Counted from the first letter of the stretch, positions 35,173-44,371 are shown. The stretch: 64,000 nucleotides of DNA from Sulfurospirillum arsenophilum NBRC 109478 (GCF_000813345.1 NZ_BBQF01000001.1:248001-312000), one strand, 5' to 3'. The notes: generated by a model from the sequence alone, not told the origin. Numbers and translations: made by a program.

Positions 35173-37458
35173 ATGGCATATTTCCAAGCGCGAAGAGACT
35201 TTTTAAAGGTAGTAACAACCGGTGCATCCGCCACTGTTTTGATACCTGGAAGTTTAGGTGCATTAGGAAATGTGGCGCTTAAGGGAGAAGATAAATTTAT
35301 CCGTTCCATCTGTGAAATGTGCAGTAGCCGTTGTCCTATGGAAGCACGTGTCATCAATGGCAAAACAGTCCTGCTTCAAGGAAACGCCTTTGCAAAAGAG
35401 ATGGGAACCTCTTTATGCGCTAGAGGTGTTGCAGGAGCTTCTCAACTTTACGATACGCAAAGACTCGTTGTTCCACTCATTCGTGCGGGAAAGCGCGGTG
35501 AAAACAAGTGGCGTGAAGCGAGCTGGGATGAAGCACTGAGTTTGATTTCCACAAAACTTTCTGCACTGAAAGAGCGTTATGGCGCTCGCAGTGTCCTTTT
35601 TTCCGCTAAAACAGGCGAACAGTACGATCTGTTGCGCTCATTTGCTTCGGCATTTGGCTCGCCGAATGTCTTTTCGCACTGGAGCTCCTGTCCCATAGCC
35701 ATTGAGAGTGCTTTTGAACATACGTTTGGCGAGAAACTGCACCGTGATTTTGAAAATGCCACTTACATTCTTAACTTTGGTCATAACCTCTTTGAAGGCT
35801 TAGACATTCCTCTTACCAAAGCCATGGCACATTTTTCAGCCAATCCCTCCAAAAAATTGGTGGTACTTGACCCTCGTTTTTCAGTGATTGCTTCCAAAGC
35901 CAATGAATGGCATCCGATTAAAGCGGGTTCTGATTTGGCGTTTGTGCTTGCTCTTTTACATGTATGGATTAGAGATGGCAAATACGATAAAAAATTTATA
36001 GAACAGTACACCATTGGTTTTGATAAATTGGTAGATTCGGTGAAGGAGACAACCCCACAGTGGCAACAGTCTCTTACAGGAATTGATGCTAAAGTGGTTG
36101 AGCGCATCGCTGCAGAAATTTACGAAGCTGCTCCTAGGTGTATTATTGACTGGGGGCATAAAGCAACCACGACCAAAGCAGAGTATCAACGAACGCGCGC
36201 TATTTTGATGGCCAATATTTTGATGGGCAATGTGGAAAAAGAGGGTGGCATCTATTTTGCTAAAACAGCCGAGCGCATCAACACACTTGCAAAAGAGATG
36301 ATTGTGCCAGAACTGAATGATCCTTATCCTAGACCGCGCATTCATGAGCCTCGAATGGATGGTGCAGGGGAAGGGGGAAAACATCGTTTTGTTTCTCGTT
36401 CACACGGTGTTTTGACAGCAATTCCAGAAGCGATTCTTTCACAAACCCCTTATGAAATAAAAGGATGGTTTTTAACCCGTCACAATCCGCTCATTACGGT
36501 TGCTCATCCGCAAAAGATGAAAGAGGCGATGGATCAGTTAGAGTTTATCGTGGTCAATGATATTTATCTCTCTGATACCGCCATGATGGCTGATGTCGTT
36601 TTGCCAGAATCCACGTATCTGGAGCGCGATGAGGGCATTAGTAAAAGTGCGTTTAAAACACCTAGTTATGCGATGCGTAACCGTATCGTAGAACCAATGC
36701 ATCAAAACAGAAGCCTTATAGAAATCATCCGCGATCTTGCAGAACGAATGGGATTTGGAAGTCATTATGCGTGGAAAAATATCCCTGAACTACGCGCTTA
36801 TCAAGCCAAAGGCAATGCGGAGCTTTTACAAACACTGCTGATGCGTGGTGTTGCTTCGTTTGATGTGCCCCCTCTGTTAGCATTGCAATCCTCTTCAGTG
36901 GAGAGCTTTTGTGAGCGCTACCCCAAAAGCAGTGGTTGGAGAGATTCACAAGGGCTCTTTAGTCATTTTTTAAATCATCTTAAAACGCCCTCAGGCAAGA
37001 TCGAAATGTATTGTGATGAGGTTGAGCGGGCTTTTAGTGGGTATGGTGTGCCAAGAGCGGTGGATATGGATGTGACACAAGGGTTTGCTTATGTCCTCAC
37101 CAGTGGCAAGAGTGCCGTGCATACCAATGGACACACTCAGAATGTGCCTTATCTTCATATGCTCCTATCTGATAATCCGATCTGGATGAACCCACTGACT
37201 GCTAAAGCGCATGGGCTTAAGCAGGGGGATACTTTTTACCTTCAAAACGATATTTCTAAAGAGAAGGCAACGGTATTTATTACAGAGGGCATTCGCCCTG
37301 ACACGCTTTTTGCTTATATGGGATTTGGACGCGATACCCCACAGCTCAAGCGAACACACGGTAAAGGAACAAATGCTTCAAAACTTCTTTCTTTAGAAAG
37401 TGCCACACTTTGTGGGGCGATGATCACCAATGTTGGTGTCAATATCATCAAGGCATAG
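35173..37458 (+). CDS. PsrA/PhsA-family molybdopterin oxidoreductase, operon 2
   Basis: A 761-residue paralogue of psrA1 with its own Tat signal (ARRDFLKVVTTGASATVLIP), cluster motif CEMCSSRCPMEARV plus Cys in SLCARGVAG, and candidate Mo-ligand Cys in SHWSSCPIAIES. The C-terminal dinucleotide domain has LTSGKSAVHTNGHTQNVPY. Divergence from psrA1 is substantial along the whole length, so the two probably differ in substrate (polysulfide, thiosulfate, tetrathionate or similar). It begins an operon that continues through psrB2, psrC2, regulator, kinase and sensor. A palindrome variant (TTTACATGTATG) is at 35955-35966. Confidence 0.85.
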   Translation: MAYFQARRDFLKVVTTGASATVLIPGSLGALGNVALKGEDKFIRSICEMCSSRCPMEARVINGKTVLLQGNAFAKEMGTSLCARGVAGASQLYDTQRLVVPLIRAGKRGENKWREASWDEALSLISTKLSALKERYGARSVLFSAKTGEQYDLLRSFASAFGSPNVFSHWSSCPIAIESAFEHTFGEKLHRDFENATYILNFGHNLFEGLDIPLTKAMAHFSANPSKKLVVLDPRFSVIASKANEWHPIKAGSDLAFVLALLHVWIRDGKYDKKFIEQYTIGFDKLVDSVKETTPQWQQSLTGIDAKVVERIAAEIYEAAPRCIIDWGHKATTTKAEYQRTRAILMANILMGNVEKEGGIYFAKTAERINTLAKEMIVPELNDPYPRPRIHEPRMDGAGEGGKHRFVSRSHGVLTAIPEAILSQTPYEIKGWFLTRHNPLITVAHPQKMKEAMDQLEFIVVNDIYLSDTAMMADVVLPESTYLERDEGISKSAFKTPSYAMRNRIVEPMHQNRSLIEIIRDLAERMGFGSHYAWKNIPELRAYQAKGNAELLQTLLMRGVASFDVPPLLALQSSSVESFCERYPKSSGWRDSQGLFSHFLNHLKTPSGKIEMYCDEVERAFSGYGVPRAVDMDVTQGFAYVLTSGKSAVHTNGHTQNVPYLHMLLSDNPIWMNPLTAKAHGLKQGDTFYLQNDISKEKATVFITEGIRPDTLFAYMGFGRDTPQLKRTHGKGTNASKLLSLESATLCGAMITNVGVNIIKA

Positions 37459-37467
37459 GACGAAAAG

Positions 37468-38034
37468 ATGGAAAAACAGTACCGACTGCTTTACGATGAA
37501 AACCTCTGCATTGGATGCCAAGCCTGCAATGTTGCGTGTCGTGTTGAAAACAGTGTGCCAGATGATGTCTATAGGTTGCAAGTACATCTTCAAACCAAAG
37601 GCGAATTCCCCAATCTTGGAATGAATTTCGAGCGACTCTCGTGTATGATGTGCGAAAATCCTCCGTGTGTGAGTGTTTGCCCTACCAATGCTTCGTTTCA
37701 GAGTAAAGATGGTTTGGTGCATATTGATGAGCGCGCTTGCATTACATGTAAATACTGCATCCTCGCCTGTCCCTACCATGCACGCTTTATTAATCCCCTT
37801 AAAAACGTGGTGGAGAAGTGTGATTTTTGCTATGAAACACGTGTTTCCAAAGAGCTAAGCCCAGCGTGTGTCAGCATCTGTCCGACCGATGCGCTGAGTT
37901 TTGGCGATATGCGGCAAAAAAATTCTTTCGTGCATCAAAAATCGAACAAAGAGGTTTTAGTCTTTCCTAAAGCGCATCTTGGAACGAAGCCCAAAGTGGC
38001 GTTTATTCCCAACCGAAAAGGGGCTAAGTCATGA
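37468..38034 (+). CDS. Four-cluster [4Fe-4S] subunit, operon 2
   Basis: A 188-residue PsrB-type subunit with CIGCQACNVACRVE, CMMCENPPCVSVCP, CITCKYCILACPYH and CDFCYETR with CVSICP. It lies 9 bases after the catalytic gene and overlaps the NrfD gene by 4 bases. The TTACATGTAA at 37742-37751 encodes part of the third cluster motif (ITCKYC). There the cysteine is functional, so this copy may be coincidental to the repeat family. Confidence 0.92.
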   Translation: MEKQYRLLYDENLCIGCQACNVACRVENSVPDDVYRLQVHLQTKGEFPNLGMNFERLSCMMCENPPCVSVCPTNASFQSKDGLVHIDERACITCKYCILACPYHARFINPLKNVVEKCDFCYETRVSKELSPACVSICPTDALSFGDMRQKNSFVHQKSNKEVLVFPKAHLGTKPKVAFIPNRKGAKS

Positions 38035-38999
38035 GTCCTATGTGGGGAAGTGTGGAGCAGTACAGTACGATTCACTGGTCATGGGCGATTGCGATCTATC
38101 TTTTTTTAGCAGGACTGAGTTCAGGGTCTATCATCGTTGCGTTACTTGTAAAATGGAATCGCCATGAGCGCAGTAACTCGTCCATCTGGGATGCAATGAT
38201 TAAAGCAGGATCCGTTGTCGCTCCTAGCGCAATCTTTTTGGGACTGCTTTTGTTGGTGGTTGATTTGGGTCGTCCTCTTTCATTTTACTGGTTATTGATT
38301 CGTTATAACATCACTTCAGTCATGAGTTTGGGAGTACTTTTTTTGCTCATTTACACACCTATTGTAGTAGTTTTTATGTTGCTGGTGTTTGAGCGTAGTG
38401 TTATTAAACATCCCATTTTAGCTCCTTTGGAAGGGTTGATTAACCTTGTTAAGAGTTTTCATTCGTATGCGAAAATCATTGAGTATTTTCTTTTTATAGC
38501 AGCGCTGTGTGTGGGCTCTTATACGGGCTTTTTACTTTCGGTTTTGTATGCCATTCCTTTGTGGAACAGCCCACTTCTGCCTATTTTATTTTTAACCTCA
38601 AGTCTCTCTTCAGGCGTTGCGGTAAATATCCTTATCGGATTACTGTTTTTTAAAAGTACCATCAATACGGAGAGTATTAAATACCTTTTAGTGTTGGACA
38701 CCAGAGTTATTTTAACGGAATTACCTCTTTTAGGCCTTTTTTTTATCGGGCTATTTTATGCCGGTGGCGATGCTCCTAGTGCTGCAAAGGCGGCGCTTAC
38801 GGAGGGCTTTTGGGCGGGTATTTTTTGGTTAGGTGTCATCGGTGTGGGATTAGGGCTTCCTCTTGTGACGGTTATTGTAGCCTTGCGCAGTCATGTGTAC
38901 CGCGTGGGTTACATTGTAATTAACTCGATGGTCGTCATTTTAGGCGTATTGATGCTACGTTACTACATCATTTACGCGGGACAAATTTATCTTGGTTAA
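38031..38999 (+). CDS. NrfD/PsrC-family membrane subunit, operon 2
   Basis: A 322-residue membrane protein with eight hydrophobic spans. It opens IHWSWAIAIYLFLAGLSSGS, has VVDLGRPLSFYWLLIRYN and ends LMLRYYIIYAGQIYLG, all matching psrC1. Its predicted role is menaquinol oxidation for the second oxidoreductase. Its TAA is 10 bases before the regulator ATG, which suggests that the respiratory and signalling genes share one transcript. Confidence 0.9.
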   Translation: MSPMWGSVEQYSTIHWSWAIAIYLFLAGLSSGSIIVALLVKWNRHERSNSSIWDAMIKAGSVVAPSAIFLGLLLLVVDLGRPLSFYWLLIRYNITSVMSLGVLFLLIYTPIVVVFMLLVFERSVIKHPILAPLEGLINLVKSFHSYAKIIEYFLFIAALCVGSYTGFLLSVLYAIPLWNSPLLPILFLTSSLSSGVAVNILIGLLFFKSTINTESIKYLLVLDTRVILTELPLLGLFFIGLFYAGGDAPSAAKAALTEGFWAGIFWLGVIGVGLGLPLVTVIVALRSHVYRVGYIVINSMVVILGVLMLRYYIIYAGQIYLG

Positions 39000-39009
39000 G
39001 GAAAAAGGC

Positions 39010-39678
39010 ATGAAGATTTTACTCTTAGAAGATGACTACAATTACAACGAGAGCATTAAGGAGTATTTAGAGCTCTTAGGGTATGAAGTCGATGCTTTTT
39101 TTGATGGAGAGAGTGCGTTGGATGCCATTATGCAGAAGTGTTATTATCTTTTTTTACTCGATGTCAAAGTGCCAAAATTAAGTGGACACGAGCTGATAAA
39201 ATACATTAAAGAAGCCAATATTACCACACCAATTATCATCATGACGTCGTTGGTAGATATTGATAACATCGAAATTGGGTATCAACTTGGGTGCAATGAC
39301 TACCTCAAAAAGCCTTTTGAGTTAAAAGAGCTGGAACTTCGGGTCAAAGAGTTGATTAAAAAACATTATCAAACGAGCACGGATGGAGAGTTTCGTCTTA
39401 GTTGTGGTTTTGTGTTTAACTTTGAAACAGGTGAGCTGAAAAATGAGGATAAGAGTGTTTCTCTAACCTCCAAAGAGCTTGATATGGTGCGCTTTTTGAT
39501 TCGCAGAAAAAATACGTTTTGCGACATTGAGTTGATTCGTGAAAATGTGTGGGAAGGTAAGGAGATCAGTTACGCGGATATTCGTATGTACATCAGGAAA
39601 ATTAGGCTCAAAGTGGATAATGAGGAGTTTATTAAATCTTCTCGTGGTTTAGGATACCGCATCGATGTTATCTCTTAA
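39010..39678 (+). CDS. OmpR-family response regulator of signalling set 2
   Basis: A regulator of about 222 residues, paralogous to 22347-23006. It has the same acidic pocket (MKILLLEDDYNYNESIKEYL), phospho-acceptor Asp in LFLLDVKVPKLSGHE, Lys in YLKKPFELKEL, and a winged-helix end SSRGLGYRIDVIS. The ATG at 39010 follows GGAAAAAGG and matches the paralogue start; an in-frame ATG at 38992 would overlap the previous gene. It overlaps the kinase by 14 bases. Confidence 0.9.
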   Translation: MKILLLEDDYNYNESIKEYLELLGYEVDAFFDGESALDAIMQKCYYLFLLDVKVPKLSGHELIKYIKEANITTPIIIMTSLVDIDNIEIGYQLGCNDYLKKPFELKELELRVKELIKKHYQTSTDGEFRLSCGFVFNFETGELKNEDKSVSLTSKELDMVRFLIRRKNTFCDIELIRENVWEGKEISYADIRMYIRKIRLKVDNEEFIKSSRGLGYRIDVIS

Positions 39679-40846
39679 TCCTTTTCGCTCGGTCTTAGCC
39701 TATACCCTCATCGTAATGGCACTCTTTTGTGTTCCCAGTTATTTTGCGATTCAAAGCACGATCATGGAAGAAAAATACAAAGCAACCCAAGAAATTTTAG
39801 AGTGGGTAGATGCTCATGAGAAGAGCATTTTTGAAAAAGAGCACTTTGCGATACCCCGCAGTGTACGTTTTCATATCAATATTTACGATGCAACGCATCA
39901 GCTTTGTTATCAAGGTATTCAAGAATCTTTGAGTGATCTTAATTTTAAAGTACGCGTGATTTATCCTTTTTTGTACTACCAAAAAAAAATTCAACACGAG
40001 AATGAGCTTTTATACCTTGTGGTTGAGTTACAACTCAACTACGCCAAAATTATTTTTATTACCACCGTGCTCTTTTTTAGTGTACTTTTTTTGGTGTATC
40101 TGATGAGCAATATTTTTATTCATTCAAGTATCTACCCTTATCAAAAGATGCAGCGTTATATGAATGACTTTTTTAATGACTCCATGCATGAACTTAAAAC
40201 ACCTCTGGGTGTCATCAACATTAACGTTGAATTACTTTCAAGTTATGTGACCTCCACAAAACATCTTCAGCGCATCAAGGCAGCTACCAAACAGATGCAG
40301 ATGACGTATGAAGATGTGGAATACTACATCAAACATAAAAAAGTGACCTATAATAAAGAAAGAATGAATCTCTCAGATTATTTAAATCAACGCATCGCTT
40401 TTTTTGAAGATATAGCCGTTTCCAAATCAATGACATTAGAGCACAGTGTAGCGCCTGATATGATGATCTATATGAGTAAAGTGGAACTACAGCGCATCAT
40501 CGACAATACGCTTTCAAACGCTATAAAATACTCCTTTTTTCAGGGCAAAGTGGAGATAAAACTTCTGCCAAAAGATGAGGAGCATTGTGTGCTGAGCTTT
40601 CAGGATTATGGGCAAGGCATTAAAGATCTCTACAAAGTGTTTCAACGCTTTGAACGCGAAGATTCGGTACAAGGTGGGTTTGGTTTGGGTCTTAATATCG
40701 TGCAGAATATTTGCAATAAAAATGACATTGACATCAACATTGAGTCGTATGAAAACAGAGGTTCGTGCTTTACGTATATCTTTAAACTTGATAAAAAGAA
40801 GCTCTTAGACAGCGTAGATAATGAAGTGATAAAGGGTGAAAAATGA
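39665..40846 (+). CDS. Membrane sensor histidine kinase of signalling set 2
   Basis: A 393-residue kinase built like the set 1 kinase. TM1 is near residues 9-29, a short periplasmic loop, and TM2 near 120-143. H-box DSMHELKTPLGVININ, N-box IDNTLSNAIKYSF, G-boxes QDYGQGIKD and GGFGLGLNIV. The periplasmic loop (about 90 residues) is small, so ligand detection may depend on the separate sensor protein encoded next. It overlaps that gene by 4 bases. Confidence 0.9.
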   Translation: MLSLNPFRSVLAYTLIVMALFCVPSYFAIQSTIMEEKYKATQEILEWVDAHEKSIFEKEHFAIPRSVRFHINIYDATHQLCYQGIQESLSDLNFKVRVIYPFLYYQKKIQHENELLYLVVELQLNYAKIIFITTVLFFSVLFLVYLMSNIFIHSSIYPYQKMQRYMNDFFNDSMHELKTPLGVININVELLSSYVTSTKHLQRIKAATKQMQMTYEDVEYYIKHKKVTYNKERMNLSDYLNQRIAFFEDIAVSKSMTLEHSVAPDMMIYMSKVELQRIIDNTLSNAIKYSFFQGKVEIKLLPKDEEHCVLSFQDYGQGIKDLYKVFQRFEREDSVQGGFGLGLNIVQNICNKNDIDINIESYENRGSCFTYIFKLDKKKLLDSVDNEVIKGEK

Positions 40847-41691
40847 AAGAAAAAAGGTTTTTTCTCAGTGCGGCAATAATGCTTTTTTTGGGGCTCATTA
40901 TGCTCTTCTTGTACAATAAATCCATTTCGTATGAAGAGGAAGAGACGCTTAAAAAGCAGATGGATGCTCTGCTGTTAACCTTGCACAATAAAATTGAAGA
41001 GACGACCAAAGTCTCTTTGGCGAGTTCAGTGATTTTGGCGAAAAGCCCACATGTGGTTGCGTGTTTAAGTCAGCAAGAAAGAGAACACTGTTTGCCGTAC
41101 CTGCTTGAAATTAGGAACAGTATGGCACAAGCCAATATCTTTGAAAACGCACGCTTACACCTGCATACCAAAGATTTTAAAAGTTTTATGCGCTTATGGG
41201 ATTACAACAATCAAACCAATGATGATCTTAGCACTTTCCGCCATGCGCTAGAAAAGATTAAACAGAGTAGGCAGCCGACATATGGCATTGAGATTGGAAG
41301 ACATGGTATGTTCATGCGCGCTATTGCACCAGTATTCGCAAAAAGTGATTATATTGGAACGATTGAAACCGTGGTGGACTTTAAAGATCTTAATGACTAC
41401 TTTAAAAAAGATGGCATTGAGCTTTATGTCCTGATGAAAAATGAATACCTTCCTATCGCCAATGCTGCAAGTTATCATCAAAAATTAATGCTTGATAATT
41501 ACACCATTGTAAATCAAGAAGTCAATGGTCTTGGTTTTATTAAAGAGATCAATTTTCAAGGTACGGGGTATCTTAAACGAGGGGATTATTACGTATTGTA
41601 CACCCCCATTATAGATATCAATGGAGAGCATGTTGGCTTTTTTGTGCTCACATGGAGTGAGAGCCTCTCCTTAGCGTCGTTTAAAGGGTAA
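40843..41691 (+). CDS. Stand-alone membrane double-Cache sensor of signalling set 2
   Basis: A 282-residue protein. It has one N-terminal membrane anchor (about 7-25, SAAIMLFLGLIMLFLY) and a dCache_3-like extracytoplasmic domain: LHLHTKDFKSFMRLWDYNNQ, DDLSTFRHALEKI, GMFMRAIAPVFAKSDYIGTIE. It has no kinase, methyl-accepting or other output domain and ends shortly after the Cache fold. Where the set 1 sensor has CPTGC this one has no cysteine (YTIVNQEVNGLGFIKEI). It probably tunes the adjacent kinase by contact in the membrane or periplasm. It overlaps the convergent HemN-like gene by 11 bases. Confidence 0.82.
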   Translation: MKEKRFFLSAAIMLFLGLIMLFLYNKSISYEEEETLKKQMDALLLTLHNKIEETTKVSLASSVILAKSPHVVACLSQQEREHCLPYLLEIRNSMAQANIFENARLHLHTKDFKSFMRLWDYNNQTNDDLSTFRHALEKIKQSRQPTYGIEIGRHGMFMRAIAPVFAKSDYIGTIETVVDFKDLNDYFKKDGIELYVLMKNEYLPIANAASYHQKLMLDNYTIVNQEVNGLGFIKEINFQGTGYLKRGDYYVLYTPIIDINGEHVGFFVLTWSESLSLASFKG

Positions 41692-42949
41692 GGTTCTTTC
41701 TTGCATCATTGCGGATGCGATCCATGCCCATGTAAAACTCTTTCATCATCACTAAAAAGAGGTAGTCACCAAACTCCGTCGTGGTGATACTCTCTTTATG
41801 CTCTTTGATGGCTTTTGCAAATTTAAGTAACATGAGCTCTTTGCCCAGTGCGTCATTAATGTTCTCGCCAAACATGGTGGCAAATTTTTTCTTAGAAAGC
41901 TTACCGTTGAAAAGATCGACCATCAAACGATAATATATCTGTGAGTTGGCAGGGAATGTACGCTCTTTCGTGACCGCAGAGCGTTTTTCTTGTATGAGTG
42001 ATGCGTATTGATCGAGTGCAAATTCATTGAGATAGAGTGTGTCTTTTAGAAAACTAAAGGAGCCTGAACCTACACCGACATACTCTTCATTGTCGATGAT
42101 GTATTCATCAATGATCAGATCGCTCTCTTTTGAAAAAGACCAGCCATGACGTGAAGGATAATTCTCTTTGAGAGACTCTTTAATGATGCCGAAAAAGTTG
42201 AACTCATTTTCAAGACTGAATTCACCCAATGTTTTTTTGACACTGTTTTTAACCAAAGAGGAAGTCATCAGTGGATAGACACTGGTTTGTTCTGGTCGGA
42301 GTTTTTTAAGGGTATCAAGATCGCGTCTTAACCCTTCTTTAGTTTGAGTAGGGAAATTGAAGATGAGATCCACGCTGGTGATGGGCAAGATCCCCAGCAT
42401 AGAACTAATCTTCTCGTACACCTCTTCACCTGAGCCAAACTTTTCATAACGACCCAATTTTTTCAAAAGAGCATCATCAAAAGTTTGTACACCTACAGAG
42501 AGGCGATCGACTAAGCCACGCAGACGTGTTACGGTCTCTTTTTGGATATGGTTAGGGTCACTTTCGCACGAAACATGCTCGATGGAAAAAAGTTTTTTGA
42601 CAAACTCTATAGTCTCAATCAGCTCTTCTTCATCAATCAAAGGTGTTCCACCACCAATTACCAAATAGTTAAAATCATACCCCAACTCTTTTACATGTAA
42701 AATCTCATCACGTAAATGGAGGTAGTATTTTGTAGCAGCTTCTTTGGTGTAGGTAAATTTGTTAAAGGAGCAGTATGGGCAAAACATCGTACAAAAAGGA
42801 ACATGAATATACAAGAGATACTTTTTCGCTTCAGGAGGAGGAGGTAACCCCAAAGAGGGTTTTTCTACATGTAAATATCGCTTTGTGTATTGGCTCATAA
42901 AATAGCTTGTTGCATTCGTGATAATTTTTGACTGACGGGATTGCATCAT
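41681..42949 (-). CDS. HemN/HemW-like radical SAM protein (coproporphyrinogen III oxidase family)
   Basis: A 422-residue radical SAM protein with the cluster motif CTMFCPYCSF after YIHVPF, then GGGTPLIDEEELIETIE, CESDPNH and RLSVGVQTFDD, all typical of the HemN superfamily. The superfamily includes oxygen-independent coproporphyrinogen oxidase, the heme chaperone HemW and anaerobic heme-degrading methyltransferases; I cannot choose among them. It is monocistronic. A full palindrome at 42690-42701 encodes LHVK, and a variant is near 42864-42875. A strong 32-bp dyad lies 65 bases upstream. Confidence 0.8.
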   Translation of the reverse strand: MMQSRQSKIITNATSYFMSQYTKRYLHVEKPSLGLPPPPEAKKYLLYIHVPFCTMFCPYCSFNKFTYTKEAATKYYLHLRDEILHVKELGYDFNYLVIGGGTPLIDEEELIETIEFVKKLFSIEHVSCESDPNHIQKETVTRLRGLVDRLSVGVQTFDDALLKKLGRYEKFGSGEEVYEKISSMLGILPITSVDLIFNFPTQTKEGLRRDLDTLKKLRPEQTSVYPLMTSSLVKNSVKKTLGEFSLENEFNFFGIIKESLKENYPSRHGWSFSKESDLIIDEYIIDNEEYVGVGSGSFSFLKDTLYLNEFALDQYASLIQEKRSAVTKERTFPANSQIYYRLMVDLFNGKLSKKKFATMFGENINDALGKELMLLKFAKAIKEHKESITTTEFGDYLFLVMMKEFYMGMDRIRNDARKNLTL

Positions 42950-43310
42950 AATTCTTAATCCTTATTTATATTTTATAATTAAATAAAATAAAAAATTATA
43001 GTGATTCTATGTGACATTAGGTATGACATTTGTTATACCTAATGTATATTGGCATACAAAAAGATGATTTCATCTGTAGCTATCGTATGATGATGGATTC
43101 TCATTGTGCTACTCCTTAACAAACTTTCAAAGGCATTATAGGCTTATGAGCGTAATTTTTATGTAAACAAATGGTTACAACGATAACACTACTCAAAGCT
43201 AAGCAGGAATAGTACATGTAAAAAAGGAGAGAATAAGGGGAGAGTCATGTTCACTATAAGTTCACTTTTTTGACTATAATACGCTTTTACGATTAAGATG
43301 GAGAACTATA
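42950..43310. promoter_or_regulatory. 361-base divergent intergenic region with a 32-bp dyad
   Basis: The gap between the HemN-like gene and the 43311 gene is AT-rich and has no credible reading frame. It holds a perfect inverted repeat ACATTAGGTAT / ATACCTAATGT (43014-43024, 43035-43045) with a 10-base, partly symmetric spacer. A palindrome variant GTACATGTAA is at 43213-43222, and TATAAT at 43275-43280 fits the promoter of the plus-strand gene. The dyad has no T-tract and looks like an operator. Confidence 0.6.
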
Positions 43311-43865
43311 ATGAAATTACAAAAACTTATTTTAACTTTGCTAAGTACTTTAATCCTCTGTTCATCAGTACTCATCGCATCTGAATTTGATTGGATAGTC
43401 AGTCTAAATGTACGATCCAATGAGGATCCTTATAGTTACAGGTACGGTTTGGCAGATCGTTTTGGGTACAGAGAGCCTGAAGTGATGGTGATTTTAACGA
43501 GTGTGTATGCACCAGCAGATGCGTATATGATTTTTCGTCTTGCCGAGTTATCGGGGCGAACACCAGAGTATATTTTAAGAGTTTACCGTGAACGAAGGCA
43601 TCATGGTTGGGGTGACATAGCCTATAATTTAGGTGTTAGACTTGATTCAAATGAGTACATAGAACTTCGAGAAAGACATGATTTGCACTATGCTCCAAGA
43701 TACAATGGACACTATGAAGATCGTCGTGAAATGCCTGTTCGCAAAGTGTATGTCGAGCCACGATATTATGAGATAAGAGAACCTGAACGTCATGATCGAA
43801 GAGATCATGATCGTCATGATGATAGAGATGACGATCGCAGAGACGATGGACATTATAGACGCTAG
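43311..43865 (+). CDS. Periplasmic protein of unknown function with charged His/Asp/Arg tail (copy 1)
   Basis: A 184-residue protein with a signal peptide (cleavage near residue 23). The folded core (about 24-125) is followed by a tail rich in H, D and R (repeats such as RHDRRDHDRHDDRDDDRRDD). The core contains APADAYMIFRLAELSGRTPE and HHGWGDIAYNLGVRLDSNEY; similar GWG-IA-LGV segments recur in periplasmic proteins I cannot name. The tail could bind metal ions. It shares its promoter (TATAAT 43275-43280) and probably its transcript with the paralogue 25 bases downstream. Function unknown. Confidence 0.7.
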   Translation: MKLQKLILTLLSTLILCSSVLIASEFDWIVSLNVRSNEDPYSYRYGLADRFGYREPEVMVILTSVYAPADAYMIFRLAELSGRTPEYILRVYRERRHHGWGDIAYNLGVRLDSNEYIELRERHDLHYAPRYNGHYEDRREMPVRKVYVEPRYYEIREPERHDRRDHDRHDDRDDDRRDDGHYRR

Positions 43866-43890
43866 AAATGAATAGAAAAAAGGAGTAACA

Positions 43891-44355
43891 ATGAAATTAA
43901 AGAGTCTTTTATTAACAACAGCAAGTTTTGTACTCTTGAGTGGATCAGCACTTATGGCAGCTGATTTTGATTGGATGGTCAATCTAAATCTAAGATCAGA
44001 TTCTGATCCTCACGCTTATAGATCAGGACTTGCTTCACGTTTTGGAACCCCTGAGTCACAACTAAGCATTATTCTTAAAAGCGTAGGAGCACCTGCTGAT
44101 GCATATATGGTGCTTCGACTTTCAGAATTATCGGGACGTTCACATGAAGATGTGCTCAGATACTATCAAGCCAACAAACATAAAGGCTGGGGAGTCATAG
44201 CAAAAGATCTTGGTGTAAAACCTGGCTCAAGTGAGTTTAAAGCACTTAAAGGAGGTCATGATATGCGCGATTTTGATGATAGCCGCGACGATAGGCGTGA
44301 TGACCGAGACAGAGATCAAGATCACGGTAAAGAACATGGAAAAGGCAAACATTAA
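43891..44355 (+). CDS. Periplasmic protein of unknown function with charged tail (copy 2)
   Basis: A 154-residue paralogue of the preceding gene. The signal peptide ends near residue 23; the core shows ADFDWMVNLNLRSDSDPHAY, GAPADAYMVLRLSELSGRSH and HKGWGVIAKDLGVKPGSSEF. The tail (about 128-154) alternates D, R, H and K. The tail is shorter than in copy 1 and richer in Lys/His at its end. The tandem arrangement and shared core indicate a local duplication with faster divergence of the tails. Confidence 0.7.
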   Translation: MKLKSLLLTTASFVLLSGSALMAADFDWMVNLNLRSDSDPHAYRSGLASRFGTPESQLSIILKSVGAPADAYMVLRLSELSGRSHEDVLRYYQANKHKGWGVIAKDLGVKPGSSEFKALKGGHDMRDFDDSRDDRRDDRDRDQDHGKEHGKGKH

Positions 44356-44371
44356 GCCTAATACACTTTTT

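Noticed and set aside
37742-37751. Palindrome core in psrB2 counted as a normal family member
   Set aside because: Here it encodes the ITCK of a conserved iron-sulfur motif (CITCKYC), so protein function alone may explain it. It remains in the count but is weak support for the repeat hypothesis.
38143-38152. TTACTTGTAA-like string in psrC2 as another palindrome
   Set aside because: The central ACATGT is broken, so the palindrome is lost; treated as chance.
28333-38999. The two psrABC operons as a recent tandem duplication
   Set aside because: The copies differ along their whole length and lack shared flanking sequence, so duplication is old or they were acquired separately.
42950-43310. CRISPR or tRNA in the 361-base gap
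   Set aside because: There are no regularly spaced repeats and no cloverleaf; the single dyad has a 10-base spacer and one copy only.
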